64,000 nucleotides of DNA from Pectobacterium parmentieri (GCF_001742145.1 NZ_CP015749.1:2046001-2110000), one strand, 5' to 3'. Numbered from the stretch's first letter, positions 22,082-32,445 are shown. Numbers and translations are program-made. The notes: generated by a model from the sequence alone, not told the origin.

Positions 22082-22927
22082 ATGAAATACATCGGGGCGC
22101 ACGTTAGCGCAGCAGGCGGAGTCGATCAGGCCGTGATCCGCGCGCATGAGATAAAGGCGACGGCTTTCGCTTTATTTACCAAGAATCAGCGCCAATGGCA
22201 GGCTGCACCGCTCAGCACAGAGATCATTGACCGTTTTAAAACCGCCTGTGAACAGTATGCTTACACGCCAGCACAGATTCTGCCCCACGACAGCTACCTG
22301 ATTAACCTGGGCCACCCAGAAGAGGAAGCGTTGGAAAAATCACGCATCGCGTTTATTGATGAAATGTCCCGCTGCCAGCAGCTTGGGCTGAGCCTGCTGA
22401 ACTTTCACCCCGGTAGCCATCTGAAACAGATCGAGGAAGCGGCGTGTCTGGCACGTATTGCCGAATCCATCAACATCGCGCTGGCGGAAACCGACGGTGT
22501 CACCGCCGTGATTGAAAATACCGCCGGACAAGGCAGTAACTTGGGCTTTCGCTTTGAACATCTGGCAGCCATCATTGATGGCGTGGAAGATAAAAGCCGT
22601 GTCGGTGTCTGTATCGATACCTGCCACGCCTTCGCTGGTGGCTATGACCTGCGGACAGAAGCGGATTGTGAAGCGACCTTTGCTGAGTTCGATCGCCTTG
22701 TTGGGTTCCGCTATCTGCGCGGAATGCATTTGAATGATGCGAAAAGCACGTTCGGCAGCCGCGTTGACCGACACCACAGCTTAGGGGAAGGTAATATCGG
22801 CAAAACCGCCTTCAGCTACATCATGAAAGATCCCCGTTTTGACGGTATCCCGATGATTCTGGAAACAGTCAACCCCGATATCTGGGCCGACGAAATCGCC
22901 TGGCTCAAATCTGAAGCCCAATGCTAA
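22082..22927 (+). CDS. nfo: Endonuclease IV
   Basis: Zinc-dependent AP endonuclease of base excision repair, 281 residues, TIM-barrel. Metal-ligand motifs visible: HVSAAGG at the start, [33 protein letters not shown] and the [10 protein letters not shown] block. The start is ATG 22082 ([13 protein letters not shown]) with AGAGGAG upstream; the longer frame from 22055 has no support. Neighbour order lysP-yeiE-nfo matches E. coli apart from missing yeiH. Confidence 0.97.
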   Translation: MKYIGAHVSAAGGVDQAVIRAHEIKATAFALFTKNQRQWQAAPLSTEIIDRFKTACEQYAYTPAQILPHDSYLINLGHPEEEALEKSRIAFIDEMSRCQQLGLSLLNFHPGSHLKQIEEAACLARIAESINIALAETDGVTAVIENTAGQGSNLGFRFEHLAAIIDGVEDKSRVGVCIDTCHAFAGGYDLRTEADCEATFAEFDRLVGFRYLRGMHLNDAKSTFGSRVDRHHSLGEGNIGKTAFSYIMKDPRFDGIPMILETVNPDIWADEIAWLKSEAQC

Positions 22928-22958
22928 AAAAAGCGCCAGATGGTGAATACCAACTGGC
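22926..22958 (-). terminator. Probable terminator of the fruBKA operon
   Basis: On the minus strand GCCAG-T-TGGT and ACCA-T-CTGGC form a 9 bp stem with one internal mismatch and a short loop, followed by GC and seven T. It overlaps the nfo stop region and lies 115 bp beyond the fruA stop. Confidence 0.65.
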
Positions 22959-23072
22959 ACTATCTCATCCACATCCCTGTGTTATGGCATTACGCTTTCT
23001 TCAATTTGCAGGGGTGACGGTTAACTTTTCCGCCACGCTCCTGCATCATGAAATTTGTAACGACAATCCGGC

Positions 23073-24764
23073 TTACGCGGCTTTCGCCAGTTGTTCATCA
23101 GAGCGTTTCAGCAAGGCATACAGCACGCCAGCTACCGCCGTTCCCGCAATGATCGCTAACAGATAGCCGATGACCGGGGTAATCGCACCTGGAATCAACA
23201 GTACGAACAGACCACCATGTGGTGCCATTAACTTAGCGCCTACCGCCATAGACAGTGCGCCAGTTAGTGCACCACCGACGATACAGCAAGGCAGAACACG
23301 CATTGGATCACGCGCGGCGTAAGGAATTGCCCCTTCGGAGATAAAGCACAGGCCCAACACAAACGCCGCTTTGCCCCCTTCACGCTCGGTCGGGTTAAAT
23401 TTCTTGCTTGCCAGCACGGTTGCCAGACCCATCGCCAGCGGTGGCACCATACCCGCAGCCATGACGGCGGCCATCGGTGCGTAAATCTGGCTACTGAGCA
23501 AGGTGGTACCGAACACATAAGCCACTTTGTTAACCGGGCCGCCCATATCCGTACACATCATCGCGCCCAGAATCGCACCCAGAATCACCGCATTCGCTGT
23601 GCCCATAGATTGCAGCCAGCCTGTCAGGCCCGTCAGGATTTTCGCCACCGGCGTACCGACGACGTAAATCATGATAAGACCGGTGATCAACGTAGCGAAC
23701 AGCGGAATGATCAGGATCGGTTTTAACGCGGTCAAACTTTGCGGCAGAATCAGTTTATTGTTGATCGCTCTGGCAATATAACCTGCCAGGAAACCGGCAA
23801 TAATCCCACCAAGGAAGCCGGCTCCCGTACTGACTGCCAACATCCCGCCAACCAAACCCGGCGTTAACCCCGGACGATCCGCAATGGAGAAAGCAATATA
23901 ACCCGCCAGCACTGGCACCATTAGCGCGAAGGCAGAACCGCCACCGATCTTCATCAGCGCCGCTGCCAGCGTACCTTCCTGTTTAAAGGCTTCAATACCA
24001 AAGACAAACGACAGTGCGATACACAAACCACCCGCTACCACCATCGGCAGCATGTAAGACACGCCGGTCAACAGGTGACGATACGGGCCTGCCCCGCCTT
24101 TCTGACCAGATTCGCTCGCGCTTGCCGCGCTGGCTTGCCCGGATGGCTGATAGACTTTGGCTTCAGCCTGCGCTTTATCTAACTCCTGTGCGGTCTTTTT
24201 CAGTGCCAGCCCCGTCGAGGTGCGATACATCTTCTTACCAGCAAACTTCGCCAGATCGACTTCAATATCAGCGGCAACGATCACCAGATCGGCCTGCTCC
24301 ACTTCTTCTGGGGTAATTGCGTTACCTGCGCCAACGGAGCCGCGTGTTTCCACTTTAACCCACCAGCCGCGTTTTTTGGCTTCACTTTCAATCGCTTCTG
24401 CCGCCATAAACGTGTGCGCAACGCCCGTCGGGCACGCCGTTATTGCAACAATTCGCTTGGCCGCCGTGGGTTGCTGAACGGAAGCTGACGCGACAGCCTG
24501 ATATACCGTTGCTTCAACTTGCGCTTTCGCTAAAAAGGCTTCCGGCTGTGAAACAGCCAGTTCAATATCACCGACATAAACCTGCTTGCCATTCAGAGCA
24601 CTGTCCGCCGCAGCGGATGCACCCAGAACGATCGCCAGTTCAGCGTCGTTAGCGTGTTCTGTAAACGTCACCCCTGCTTTCGCAGCGGCAGCGCCGAGTA
24701 GGTTCTTCACCAGTTGGCTTCTCGCCAGGCCCAGTGATTTATCCAAAATCAGCAGCGTTTTCAT
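23073..24764 (-). CDS. fruA: PTS fructose-specific enzyme IIB'BC
   Basis: Membrane component of the fructose phosphotransferase system, importing fructose as fructose 1-phosphate. 563 residues: a degenerate EIIB' domain (about 1-95), EIIB (about 105-200) with the phosphorylated cysteine in ITACPTGVAHTFMAAEA, and the membrane EIIC domain (about 230-555) with repeated hydrophobic segments. A good AGGAGA precedes the start. Last gene of the fruB-fruK-fruA operon, 18 bp after fruK. Confidence 0.97.
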   Translation of the reverse strand: MKTLLILDKSLGLARSQLVKNLLGAAAAKAGVTFTEHANDAELAIVLGASAAADSALNGKQVYVGDIELAVSQPEAFLAKAQVEATVYQAVASASVQQPTAAKRIVAITACPTGVAHTFMAAEAIESEAKKRGWWVKVETRGSVGAGNAITPEEVEQADLVIVAADIEVDLAKFAGKKMYRTSTGLALKKTAQELDKAQAEAKVYQPSGQASAASASESGQKGGAGPYRHLLTGVSYMLPMVVAGGLCIALSFVFGIEAFKQEGTLAAALMKIGGGSAFALMVPVLAGYIAFSIADRPGLTPGLVGGMLAVSTGAGFLGGIIAGFLAGYIARAINNKLILPQSLTALKPILIIPLFATLITGLIMIYVVGTPVAKILTGLTGWLQSMGTANAVILGAILGAMMCTDMGGPVNKVAYVFGTTLLSSQIYAPMAAVMAAGMVPPLAMGLATVLASKKFNPTEREGGKAAFVLGLCFISEGAIPYAARDPMRVLPCCIVGGALTGALSMAVGAKLMAPHGGLFVLLIPGAITPVIGYLLAIIAGTAVAGVLYALLKRSDEQLAKAA

Positions 24765-24782
24765 TGTTTGTCTCCTGCTGTA

Positions 24783-25721
24783 TCAGTTAAAGGGTTTCAG
24801 GTCGACACGCGCCATCATCGCGGCCAACTGAGGACGATCGGTAATACCTACATTACTTTGGCTGACGGCCAGAGCCGAAACCGCCGTAGCCAAACGCAGA
24901 GTGTGCTCACTGGACTCACGCATTAATAAGCCATAAATCAACCCCCCAACCATGGAGTCGCCCGCCCCTACCGTACTTACCACATCACAGGCAGGTGGTA
25001 ACGCCCGCCACGCGCCAGATGCATTCACCCACAGCGCACCTTCCGCACCCAGTGAGATCACAACATGCGCGATACCCTGTTCACGCAGCGCGTGAGCGGC
25101 ATCCACCACATCAGCCAGCGTAGGTAATTTACGCCCAGCCCATATTTCCAGCTCCCGGCGGTTTGGTTTCACCAACCAAGGAGAGGCCTTCAGTCCCGCC
25201 ACCAGCGCTTCACGGCTGCTGTCGAAAATAATGCAAGGACACTGCGTGCGCAGACGCGACATCCAGTCGGTAAACGCATCAGGATCGACGCCAGCGGGCA
25301 AACTGCCGCTCACCGCGACCATGTCGAATTGCCCCAGCCAGCTCAGCGAATCATTGACGAAACGCTGCCAGTCTTGCTGTGTGACTTCAAAACCGGAAAA
25401 GTTGAAATCGGTTACGTCGCCATCTTTTTCGGTTAATTTGACATTAATACGCGTACGTCCTGGCACAACCTGGAAACGGTTGGCAATGCCCAGCTCACTG
25501 AACAATTGCTGAAAACCATCCTGATTGTCTTTACCCAGAAAGCCACCTACCGTGACATCAATCCCGAGATCTTTCAGCACCTTGGCAACGTTGATACCTT
25601 TACCTGCGGCGTGCAGACCCGCTGTCTGAACCAGATTGACTTCGCCTTTCTCAACTTCCGGGCAATAGCCAACCAGATCGTAAGCTGGATTCAGGGTGAT
25701 TGTGGCTACTCTCCTGCTCAT
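24783..25721 (-). CDS. fruK: 1-phosphofructokinase
   Basis: PfkB-family kinase, 312 residues, phosphorylating fructose 1-phosphate to fructose 1,6-bisphosphate with ATP. The C-terminal PfkB signature [18 protein letters not shown] carries the catalytic aspartate, and the N-terminal motif [19 protein letters not shown] binds substrate. Its ATG overlaps the fruB stop by four bases (ATGA), indicating coupled translation. Confidence 0.97.
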   Translation of the reverse strand: MSRRVATITLNPAYDLVGYCPEVEKGEVNLVQTAGLHAAGKGINVAKVLKDLGIDVTVGGFLGKDNQDGFQQLFSELGIANRFQVVPGRTRINVKLTEKDGDVTDFNFSGFEVTQQDWQRFVNDSLSWLGQFDMVAVSGSLPAGVDPDAFTDWMSRLRTQCPCIIFDSSREALVAGLKASPWLVKPNRRELEIWAGRKLPTLADVVDAAHALREQGIAHVVISLGAEGALWVNASGAWRALPPACDVVSTVGAGDSMVGGLIYGLLMRESSEHTLRLATAVSALAVSQSNVGITDRPQLAAMMARVDLKPFN

Positions 25722-26851
25722 GCTGCCCCCTCGCCCAAACCGGACGTAATCGCCTCGCCAATCGCGGCCAACGCTTGTTCTGCATCACTACCGCTGGCGG
25801 TGAAACGCAGTTTGTGACCTTTTTTCACGCCCAGCGCGACCACTTTCATCAGGCTGCGACCGTTTGCCGGTTTGCCTGTGCCATCCAGATTGGTCACCGT
25901 AATCTCACTGGTGAACTGTTTGATCACGTTCACCAGCATGGTGCCCGGACGAGCGTGCAGGCCGTGTTCGTTACGGATAGTAAATTCTGCCGTCAGCACT
26001 TCGCTCTCTTCCGGTACGTCGCTGGTCAACAGTGCCAGCAGCGTCGGCGCATCCGCCGTCAGCAGACGTTCCGCTTTTTGCGCAATCAGCAAGTTGCTCA
26101 GGTAGTCAATCGATGCAAAAGCCTGATCGTCAGCCGCCGCAACCGTTACCAACAGGGCCACATTTTCACCATCAACGCTGAAAGGCGCAGCCGGACGTGC
26201 CACCGCAGCCGCACTGCTGAGGTTACCAACAGCGCTATCGCTGAACCACACGCCTTGTCCCAGATTCAGCGGTTTATTGCTGACGGTAGTGCTGACAAAA
26301 CTGGCGTCTGCTGCACCAACCTGCTGAAGGCGACCGGCGTTCAGCGCCTGGAGCGTCAACAGATTATCGGTCGCCACATCCAACGCAATCAGCGAGGTGT
26401 CAAAACGGAACTCCGCCAACTGCTGCTCGCCCATCAGCAGGCTACGCAGTTCTTCCGCTGAGGTGGTGCTTGCCAGACGTGCCGCTACGCGATCGTCGCT
26501 CAAAACGTGAGTCAACTGACGCAGCAAGGCCAAGTGCTCGTCAGAGCGGGCAGCAATACCTAACACGACATAGGCGGTTTGATCTTCACCCCAGGCGATA
26601 CCCTGAGGAAACTGAAATACTTGAACCCCGGTCTTCAATACCAGATCGCGGGTATCGGTTGTGCCGTGAGGGATAGCAATGCCGCTTCCCAAATAGGTAG
26701 AGGTTTGCTGTTCACGCTGTAGCATGCCGTCGACATACCCTGCGTTAACGCACCCGGCATCGGTCAATGCTGAAGCAACAAGCTGGATAGCTTCCTGCTT
26801 GTTACTGGCCGCTGCGCCCAAATGAATATCTTGCTGTGACAACTGGAACAT
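25718..26851 (-). CDS. fruB: PTS fructose-specific diphosphoryl transfer protein (EIIA-M-HPr)
   Basis: 377-residue cytoplasmic phosphotransfer protein. EIIA domain (about 1-145) with the active-site histidine in [13 protein letters not shown], a central linker/M domain, and a C-terminal HPr-like domain (about 285-377) with its histidine in [13 protein letters not shown]. It passes phosphate to FruA without general HPr. First gene of the operon; AGGAGAG precedes the start and two Cra operators lie within 100 bp upstream. Confidence 0.96.
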   Translation of the reverse strand: MFQLSQQDIHLGAAASNKQEAIQLVASALTDAGCVNAGYVDGMLQREQQTSTYLGSGIAIPHGTTDTRDLVLKTGVQVFQFPQGIAWGEDQTAYVVLGIAARSDEHLALLRQLTHVLSDDRVAARLASTTSAEELRSLLMGEQQLAEFRFDTSLIALDVATDNLLTLQALNAGRLQQVGAADASFVSTTVSNKPLNLGQGVWFSDSAVGNLSSAAAVARPAAPFSVDGENVALLVTVAAADDQAFASIDYLSNLLIAQKAERLLTADAPTLLALLTSDVPEESEVLTAEFTIRNEHGLHARPGTMLVNVIKQFTSEITVTNLDGTGKPANGRSLMKVVALGVKKGHKLRFTASGSDAEQALAAIGEAITSGLGEGAA

Positions 26852-26874
26852 GGCTCTCCTCTCCCGCTGAAAGT

Positions 26875-26886
26875 TGAATCGTTTCA
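26875..26886 (-). promoter_or_regulatory. Cra (FruR) operator proximal to fruB
   Basis: TGAATCGTTTCA matches the Cra consensus (TGAAWCGWTTCA-like palindrome) perfectly or nearly so. It lies 24 bp upstream of the fruB start, where Cra repression of fruBKA is expected from E. coli; fructose 1-phosphate would release it. Confidence 0.8.
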
Positions 26887-26941
26887 GCTTTTATGAGAAA
26901 AAAAATGGGGCGATTATTAGGGCGTTTCAAAAAAATCCCGC

Positions 26942-26953
26942 TGAAACGTTTCA
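26942..26953 (-). promoter_or_regulatory. Cra (FruR) operator distal to fruB
   Basis: TGAAACGTTTCA, a perfect 12 bp palindrome fitting the Cra consensus, 67 bp upstream of the proximal site. Two operators in this arrangement resemble the E. coli fru promoter. A further half-site-like GCGTTTCAAA lies between them. Confidence 0.8.
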
Positions 26954-27184
26954 AAAGTCTCATTCTATTGCGTCATTTATGCAAGCTTTCTACACTACTG
27001 ACGTAACAAAATTTTGACATAACGCACATTTTAACGCGGATGACGCGCAGCCCGCCAACAAAAAACTCAAATAGCTGAAGCCATGCTGACGAAAAATAAT
27101 GAAACAAGATTTCGGTTTCATTATAAACGCGAGTAATATGTCGCGCTCGACAGTCTCTGCCTATTTTCCAAGCGCTATCAATTT
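26954..27184. other. Divergent region fruB / setB
   Basis: Remainder of the 333 bp gap between fruB (minus) and setB (plus). It should hold the fru -35 region and the setB promoter. No other feature was recognised. Confidence 0.4.
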
Positions 27185-28363
27185 ATGTTCACTCCCGCAA
27201 ACACAACACGACGTTCGCTTGATCTGACCTCGTCAGCATTTTTAGTTATTGCCTTTCTGACCGGAACCGCAGGCGCCCTGCAACTTCCCACACTCAGCCT
27301 TTTTCTTTCCAGTGAAGTACAGGCTCGTCCTTTTATGGTGGGCATGTTTTATACCGGCAGCGCGGTTATCGGCATTATCGTCAGCCAAATACTGGCCACA
27401 CGCTCGGATCGTCAGGGCGATCGCAAATCACTGATATTCGTCTGCTGCCTACTCGGCGCACTGGCCTGCATGCTGTTTGCGTGGAACCGGAATTACTTTA
27501 TTTTACTCTTTATCGGCGTCTTATTGAGCAGCTTCGGCTCGACGGCAAACCCGCAACTTTTTGCACTGGCACGGGAGCACGCGGATAAAACCGGTCGTGA
27601 AGCAGCGATGTTCAGCTCCATCCTCCGCGCCCAAATTTCGCTTGCCTGGGTTGTCGGCCCCCCCATCGCCTTTGCGCTGGCACTCGGATTCGGCTTCACG
27701 ACGATGTATTTGACCGCCGCCGTTGTCTTTGTCTTGTGCGGCATCCTGGTCAAACTCTTTCTGCCGTCCATGCCCAAAGCCGTGGAGAAAACGACTTCCA
27801 CGCTGGAATCGCCGCGTCGCAACCGCCGGGACACGCTCCTGTTGTTCGTGGCATGTACCTTGATGTGGACCTGCAACGGGATTTACCTCATTAATATGCC
27901 GCTGTATCTGGTGCATGAACTGCATCTACCGGAAAAACTGGCGGGTATCATGATGGGCGTAGCTGCCGGGTTGGAAATTCCGGTGATGCTGATTGCAGGC
28001 TACGTTGCCAAACGCTTCGGTAAACGACTCCTGATGCGGCTTGCCGTCGCCTCCGGTTTACTGTTCTTCGGCGGCCTACTGTTTCTGAATGGCGAAGTCG
28101 CGCTGCTGGCATTACAGGTGCTGAACGCCATTTTCATCGGTATTCTGGCCGGAATCGGTATGCTCTATTTTCAGGATTTAATGCCCGGACAGGCAGGTGC
28201 GGCGACAACGCTATTTACCAACACCACGCGCGTAGGCTGGATCATCTCCGGTTCACTGGCCGGGATCGTTGCCGAAATCTGGAGCTATCATGCCGTGTTC
28301 TTCTTCGCCCTGTTGATGATCGTCGGCTCCATCTATTGTATGTGGCGCATCAAAGATGTCTGA
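27185..28363 (+). CDS. setB: Sugar efflux transporter SetB (MFS)
   Basis: 392-residue major facilitator with about 12 membrane segments; SetB in E. coli exports glucose/lactose-type sugars and analogues. Characteristic blocks RSDRQGDRKSLI (loop 2-3), NPQLFALAREHADKTGREA and YFQDLMPGQAGAATTL match E. coli SetB closely, and the gene is next to fruB in both. The start has no evident Shine-Dalgarno sequence, so it could be slightly further in, but homology begins near RSLDLTSSAF. Confidence 0.94.
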   Translation: MFTPANTTRRSLDLTSSAFLVIAFLTGTAGALQLPTLSLFLSSEVQARPFMVGMFYTGSAVIGIIVSQILATRSDRQGDRKSLIFVCCLLGALACMLFAWNRNYFILLFIGVLLSSFGSTANPQLFALAREHADKTGREAAMFSSILRAQISLAWVVGPPIAFALALGFGFTTMYLTAAVVFVLCGILVKLFLPSMPKAVEKTTSTLESPRRNRRDTLLLFVACTLMWTCNGIYLINMPLYLVHELHLPEKLAGIMMGVAAGLEIPVMLIAGYVAKRFGKRLLMRLAVASGLLFFGGLLFLNGEVALLALQVLNAIFIGILAGIGMLYFQDLMPGQAGAATTLFTNTTRVGWIISGSLAGIVAEIWSYHAVFFFALLMIVGSIYCMWRIKDV

Positions 28364-28373
28364 CCACCACAAG

Positions 28374-28628
28374 TTAGGGTGCGGTGTCAGCTTCCAGTTT
28401 GAGCAGGTAAATCATTGCCTCATCGCGATGGCTGAAACACATATCCGCACGCGGCTTTAGCCCCGCGCAAACCGCAGGCCGCAGAGGGGAATGAAATATC
28501 CCGCAGCGCATCGCGTCATCAAGATGGATACAGGGTGTATTTGCCGGCTTGCCGTTAGGCAGGCCTGGCATAGGCGTTGAAATCGATGCCGCGATGCAGC
28601 AAGCACCGCAATGGGGGCGACAGTCCAT
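28374..28628 (-). CDS. yeiW: Cysteine-cluster protein YeiW (YkgJ family)
   Basis: 84-residue small protein with a conserved cysteine pattern (CRPHCGACC at the start, then [14 protein letters not shown], and further cysteines), suggesting an iron-sulphur or zinc site. Function unknown; E. coli YeiW has the same length, pattern and position after setB. ATG 28628 ([11 protein letters not shown]) is the right start: it has GGAG upstream and matches the family; the longer frame from 28703 adds an unsupported hydrophobic leader. It converges on setB with only 10 bp between them. Confidence 0.85.
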   Translation of the reverse strand: MDCRPHCGACCIAASISTPMPGLPNGKPANTPCIHLDDAMRCGIFHSPLRPAVCAGLKPRADMCFSHRDEAMIYLLKLEADTAP

Positions 28629-28791
28629 CAGTAAGCTCTCCGGTGGGCTGACGAGAGATAGAGATCGCCACCATAACAGCCCCGCAGCTAAAAACCAACA
28701 CAAGCCCCCTTCATCTTATCACTTGCCTGAATTCTCCGGCGCGAGTAACGTGTCGCCACAAAAATCACACTCCTTATAACAGGTAATTTTT

Positions 28792-29364
28792 ATGGCAAGA
28801 GCGAACGAAATTAAACGCGGAATGGTTGTTAACTATAATGACAAGTTATTGCTGGTAAAGGACATCGACGTCCAGAGCCCCAGCGCCCGCGGTGCCAGTA
28901 CATTGTATAAAATGCGTTTTTCGGACGTCCGCACAGGTTTGAAAGTGGAAGAGCGTTTTAAAGGCGACGATATTATTGACACCATCACGCTGACCCGCCG
29001 CACCGTGACCTTCTCCTATATTGACGGCGACGAATACGTCTTTATGGATGATGAAGATTACGCCCCTTACCTCTTCAAAAAAGATCAAATAGAGGAAGAG
29101 CTGCTGTTTATCCCTGAAGGCGGCATGCCGGGGATTCAAGTATTAAGCTGGGACGGCCAAATCATCGCGCTGGAACTGCCACAAACGGTAGATCTGGAAA
29201 TCATCGAGACTGCCCCGGGCATTAAAGGTGCCTCAGCAAGCTCACGCAACAAACCCGCCACCATGAGTACCGGTTTGGTCATCCCGGTCCCGGAATACCT
29301 GAGCGCAGGTGAAAAAATCCGTATTCACATCCCAGAACGTCGCTACATGGGCCGCGCAGACTAA
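28792..29364 (+). CDS. yeiP: Elongation factor P-like protein YeiP
   Basis: 190-residue paralogue of translation factor EF-P, with an N-terminal KOW-like domain and two OB folds. The tip loop that carries the modified lysine in EF-P reads SPSARGAST here, so the lysine is replaced by arginine, as is normal for the YeiP subfamily. It likely helps ribosomes through specific stalls, distinct from EF-P. Matches E. coli YeiP in sequence and place. Confidence 0.95.
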   Translation: MARANEIKRGMVVNYNDKLLLVKDIDVQSPSARGASTLYKMRFSDVRTGLKVEERFKGDDIIDTITLTRRTVTFSYIDGDEYVFMDDEDYAPYLFKKDQIEEELLFIPEGGMPGIQVLSWDGQIIALELPQTVDLEIIETAPGIKGASASSRNKPATMSTGLVIPVPEYLSAGEKIRIHIPERRYMGRAD

Positions 29365-29397
29365 CAGTATCAACTGCGCCATCAGCACGATGCGTGT

Positions 29398-29418
29398 TGC
29401 CGGATGACCTATCCGGCA
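29398..29418. repeat. Short GC-rich palindrome between yeiP and yeiR
   Basis: TGCCGGAT and ATCCGGCA form a perfect 8 bp stem with a 5-base loop (REP-like stem core). It lies 33 bp after yeiP and before yeiR. Weak terminator or mRNA hairpin; assignment uncertain. Confidence 0.45.
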
Positions 29419-29451
29419 CATTTCAACTTTCCATTCCCATAGGAGCCAGCC

Positions 29452-30438
29452 ATGCTAACGAAAGTCAATGTGATTACCGGGTTTCTGGGTAGTGGAAAAA
29501 CCACTACGATTCGTCATCTTCTGTCGCAAAAGCCTAAAGACGAAGTCTGGGCTGTGCTGGTCAATGAATTCGGCGAAGTCGGTATTGACGGTGCATTACT
29601 GGCAGATAGCGGTGCGGTTCTGAAAGAGATTCCCGGCGGTTGTATGTGCTGCGTAAATGGTTTGCCGATGCAGGTTGGCCTGAATATGCTGCTGCAACAG
29701 AAAAAACCGCATCGGCTGCTTATCGAACCTACCGGGCTTGGTCATCCGAAACAAATTCTCTCCTTGCTGACGAGTGATATCTATCAGCCTTGGCTGACGT
29801 TGCAGGCGACGCTGTGCCTGCTGGATGCACGTCAGTTAAGCGACACGCGCTACACGGAAAATGAAAATTTCCGCGATCAGCTCGCTGCCGCTGACATGAT
29901 TATCGCCAACAAGCGTGACACTTATACCGCCGACGACCTCGCGGCATTACAGCAGTGGCAGCAGGCAAGTGGTGATGGTCGGCAAATTATCGAAGTCAGT
30001 CAGGGAAACGTTGACCGGCAGCAGCTCGATCACGCGCGACACAACGTGCGCGAACTACCTGATGGCACCCACCACCATGCGCATAAGCCCACAAATGGTT
30101 TGGCCGCGCTGAAGCTACCGGATGGACAATCCTGGCGACGTTCCCTCAATCAGGGACAGGGCTATCACGCCTGCGGTTGGATATTCGAGCCCGAAACTGC
30201 TTTTGACACCGCCGCCCTGTTGGACTGGGTTCGCCTTTCCCCCGTAAGCCGGGTTAAAGGGGTAATGCGAATAAAAGAAGGGACGCTCGTCGTCAATCGT
30301 CAGGGGCATGATCTTCATATAGAAACCCGATCGGCGGCACCGATAGATAGCCGGATCGAAATCATTAATGAAACACCAGCGGAATGGAATACGTTACAAA
30401 CGTCACTGTTAAAGGCTCGTTTAGCTAACGTGGATTAA
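29452..30438 (+). CDS. yeiR: Zinc-binding GTPase YeiR (COG0523)
   Basis: 328-residue G3E-family P-loop GTPase related to metal chaperones. Walker A GFLGSGKTT, the CxCC metal motif (GGCMCCVNG), GTP base-recognition NKRD, and a histidine-containing segment (GTHHHAHKP) before the C-terminal CobW domain (about 225-325). E. coli YeiR binds zinc and hydrolyses GTP in a zinc-stimulated way; a client is not established. Good AGGAG upstream of the start. Confidence 0.93.
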   Translation: MLTKVNVITGFLGSGKTTTIRHLLSQKPKDEVWAVLVNEFGEVGIDGALLADSGAVLKEIPGGCMCCVNGLPMQVGLNMLLQQKKPHRLLIEPTGLGHPKQILSLLTSDIYQPWLTLQATLCLLDARQLSDTRYTENENFRDQLAAADMIIANKRDTYTADDLAALQQWQQASGDGRQIIEVSQGNVDRQQLDHARHNVRELPDGTHHHAHKPTNGLAALKLPDGQSWRRSLNQGQGYHACGWIFEPETAFDTAALLDWVRLSPVSRVKGVMRIKEGTLVVNRQGHDLHIETRSAAPIDSRIEIINETPAEWNTLQTSLLKARLANVD

Positions 30439-30474
30439 ACTGGAGTTTTCGTCTTTGTTTGGATGCTTTACCTT

Positions 30475-31176
30475 ATGTCATTTGCTCGTCTTTCTTCTAT
30501 TTTAGCGCTCAATGTTTTGGGCATTGGTCTGTTTTTCTCCTGGTATTTACCAGAAAATCATGGTTTCTGGCTCACGCTCGACAGCCATATATTTTTCTAT
30601 TTCAACCGTCTTTTGGTTGATAGCCCGGCATTTTTACACTTGGTCGCTATTACCAATAATCGCGCCTTTGATGGCTGTGCACTCATTGCGATGGGAGTGC
30701 TGTATTTATCGTTTTATCTGAAAGCCACCCCTGCTGAACGTCGCCGTTTGTTGATCATCGGCTTCATCATGCTGTTAACCGCCGTGGTACTGAATCAGGC
30801 GGGACATCTGCTTCCTGTTCAACATGCCAGCCCGACGCTCTACTTTAGCGACGTCAACCGCGTCTCAGACTTAACAGGTATCCCAACCAAAGATGCTTCA
30901 TCGGACAGTTTCCCTGGCGACCACGGCATGATGCTGATGATCTTTGCCGCTTTTATGCTGCGCTATTTTACCCGCACCGCTTTCGCTATCGGCCTGACCA
31001 TCATGGTGGTTTTCTCATTACCTCGCATCATGATCGGTGCACATTGGTTTACCGATATTGCTGTCGGTTCGCTCTCGGTTGTTCTGGTTGGCCTAAGCTG
31101 GTGGTTATTAACGCCAGCAAGCGATGCGGTTATTGCCCTGTTAAACCGGCTATTACCTAAAAAATCGACAGTATAA
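30475..31176 (+). CDS. lpxT: Kdo2-lipid A phosphotransferase LpxT
   Basis: Inner-membrane PAP2-family enzyme that moves phosphate from undecaprenyl pyrophosphate to lipid A 1-phosphate, with the active site on the periplasmic side. About six membrane segments. The PAP2 motifs are seen as SDSFPGDHG (motif 2) and PRIMIGAHWFTDIAVG (motif 3). ATG 30475 (MSFARLSSIL) aligns best with E. coli; an in-frame ATG at 30463 adds four residues. It follows yeiR by 36 bp and may share its transcript. Confidence 0.9.
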   Translation: MSFARLSSILALNVLGIGLFFSWYLPENHGFWLTLDSHIFFYFNRLLVDSPAFLHLVAITNNRAFDGCALIAMGVLYLSFYLKATPAERRRLLIIGFIMLLTAVVLNQAGHLLPVQHASPTLYFSDVNRVSDLTGIPTKDASSDSFPGDHGMMLMIFAAFMLRYFTRTAFAIGLTIMVVFSLPRIMIGAHWFTDIAVGSLSVVLVGLSWWLLTPASDAVIALLNRLLPKKSTV

Positions 31177-31499
31177 ATTCAGATGATTTCAGATTTTTTA
31201 CATCGACATTTTTTAGCTGAATACATCATTAAATCTTATAAATAAATTAGTTAAAACTTCTCGCAATCCTCCTGCTGTTGCGGTAGTCTCGTTAAAGTTT
31301 GCCTTTTAGCGCACACTGAACTACCCGCAGCAAGAGAAATAATGTGCATTCTGGCACACTTTCGCTGATGAGTGTTTGGCTAAGAAGAAACTCTGATTTA
31401 GTCTGAGTCTCGTTTTCGTTTGGCATTTATACCCCCTGAGAAATGGGGAGACTACATAGCGATTTTTATCGTTAAGGACAGCAAGGGAACATAACAATA
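31177..31499. other. Intergenic region upstream of mepS
   Basis: 323 bp, AT-rich at its start (31180-31250), containing the mepS promoter and a long 5' untranslated region. I found no convincing operator, repeat or coding frame. Confidence 0.4.
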
Positions 31500-32081
31500 A
31501 TGGTCAAGTCTCAACCGATTCTGAGATATATCTGGCGGGCAGTGCCTGCCGTCGCGGTCGCAATGATGCTCTCCGCGTGTGGAAGTAATAGTGCATACAA
31601 CCATAAAGCTCAAACTGATATGCATGCAGTTAATGATAAAGATGGTCTTTTACTGCAAGCCTCTCAGGATGAATTTGAAGCACTGGTTCGTAACGTGGAT
31701 ATCAAGTCCAAATTACTTAACCAATATGCCAGTTGGAAAGGTGTTACTTACCGTTTAGGCGGTGATAGTCGCCGTGGCATTGACTGCTCAGCTTTCGTTC
31801 AGCGCACGTTCCGCGAACAGTTTGGTATGGATTTACCGCGTTCAACCTATGAACAGCAAGAGATAGGCCAGAAAATTCAGCGCAACAAACTGCGCGTTGG
31901 CGATCTTGTCCTGTTCCGTGCGGGTTCAACCGGACGCCACGTTGGCATTTATCTCGGCAACGATCAGTTCGTCCACGCCTCCACCAGCAGTGGCGTCATC
32001 ATCTCCAAAATGACGGAAGACTACTGGAATAAGCGTTATCAAGAAGGACGCCGTGTCCTGAATAAAGGAAAAACCAGCTAA
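31500..32081 (+). CDS. mepS: Murein DD-endopeptidase MepS (Spr lipoprotein)
   Basis: Outer-membrane lipoprotein that cleaves D-Ala-mDAP crosslinks so new peptidoglycan can be inserted. 193 residues: signal peptide with lipobox LSAC (lipidated Cys27), then the NlpC/P60 domain with catalytic Cys96 (GIDCSAF), His147 (GRHVGIYL) and His159 (FVHAST). The spacing equals that of E. coli MepS. In E. coli its level is set by the NlpI-Prc protease system. A strong terminator follows. Confidence 0.96.
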   Translation: MVKSQPILRYIWRAVPAVAVAMMLSACGSNSAYNHKAQTDMHAVNDKDGLLLQASQDEFEALVRNVDIKSKLLNQYASWKGVTYRLGGDSRRGIDCSAFVQRTFREQFGMDLPRSTYEQQEIGQKIQRNKLRVGDLVLFRAGSTGRHVGIYLGNDQFVHASTSSGVIISKMTEDYWNKRYQEGRRVLNKGKTS

Positions 32082-32143
32082 ACAATACCCGTCCCTTGCT
32101 GCGGTATTGTGCTGTTATTAGCCAACGAAACGAGACGACACTA

Positions 32144-32175
32144 ACGCCGCTTAGCACCTAAGCGGCGTTTTTTTT
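32144..32175 (+). terminator. Rho-independent terminator after mepS
   Basis: ACGCCGCTTAG and CTAAGCGGCGT form a perfect 11 bp stem with a 3-base loop followed by eight T. Confidence 0.93.
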
Positions 32176-32445
32176 ATCCCTACCCCTCGCATATCACCTC
32201 GCCCCCCCTCGGCATACTGCGCAAAATATGACTGACTCAACAACCTGAAACATTAACGAGTCGTGATTAAGGTAGGTTTATTGCCTGATTTCATGATAAA
32301 AAGAAAACACGCAACTTCCCAATGGGAATGTTAATTATTTCAAGAACTTTATGCCGATAAAATCGGCATCATCAGCGTTACGATATGGCCTATCTCTATC
32401 AGATGCCCAATCAGATAACGTTCACTCGCAGGAGATTGCCGTCAG
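32176..32445. other. Intergenic region upstream of yejA
   Basis: About 270 bp with the yejABEF promoter. E. coli has rtn between mepS and yejA; no trace of it is visible here. No further features seen. Confidence 0.4.

Noticed and set aside
25700..26461. 253-codon plus-strand frame antisense to fruB
   Set aside because: Shadow of the fruB/fruK coding sequence; no family resemblance and low-complexity composition typical of antisense frames.
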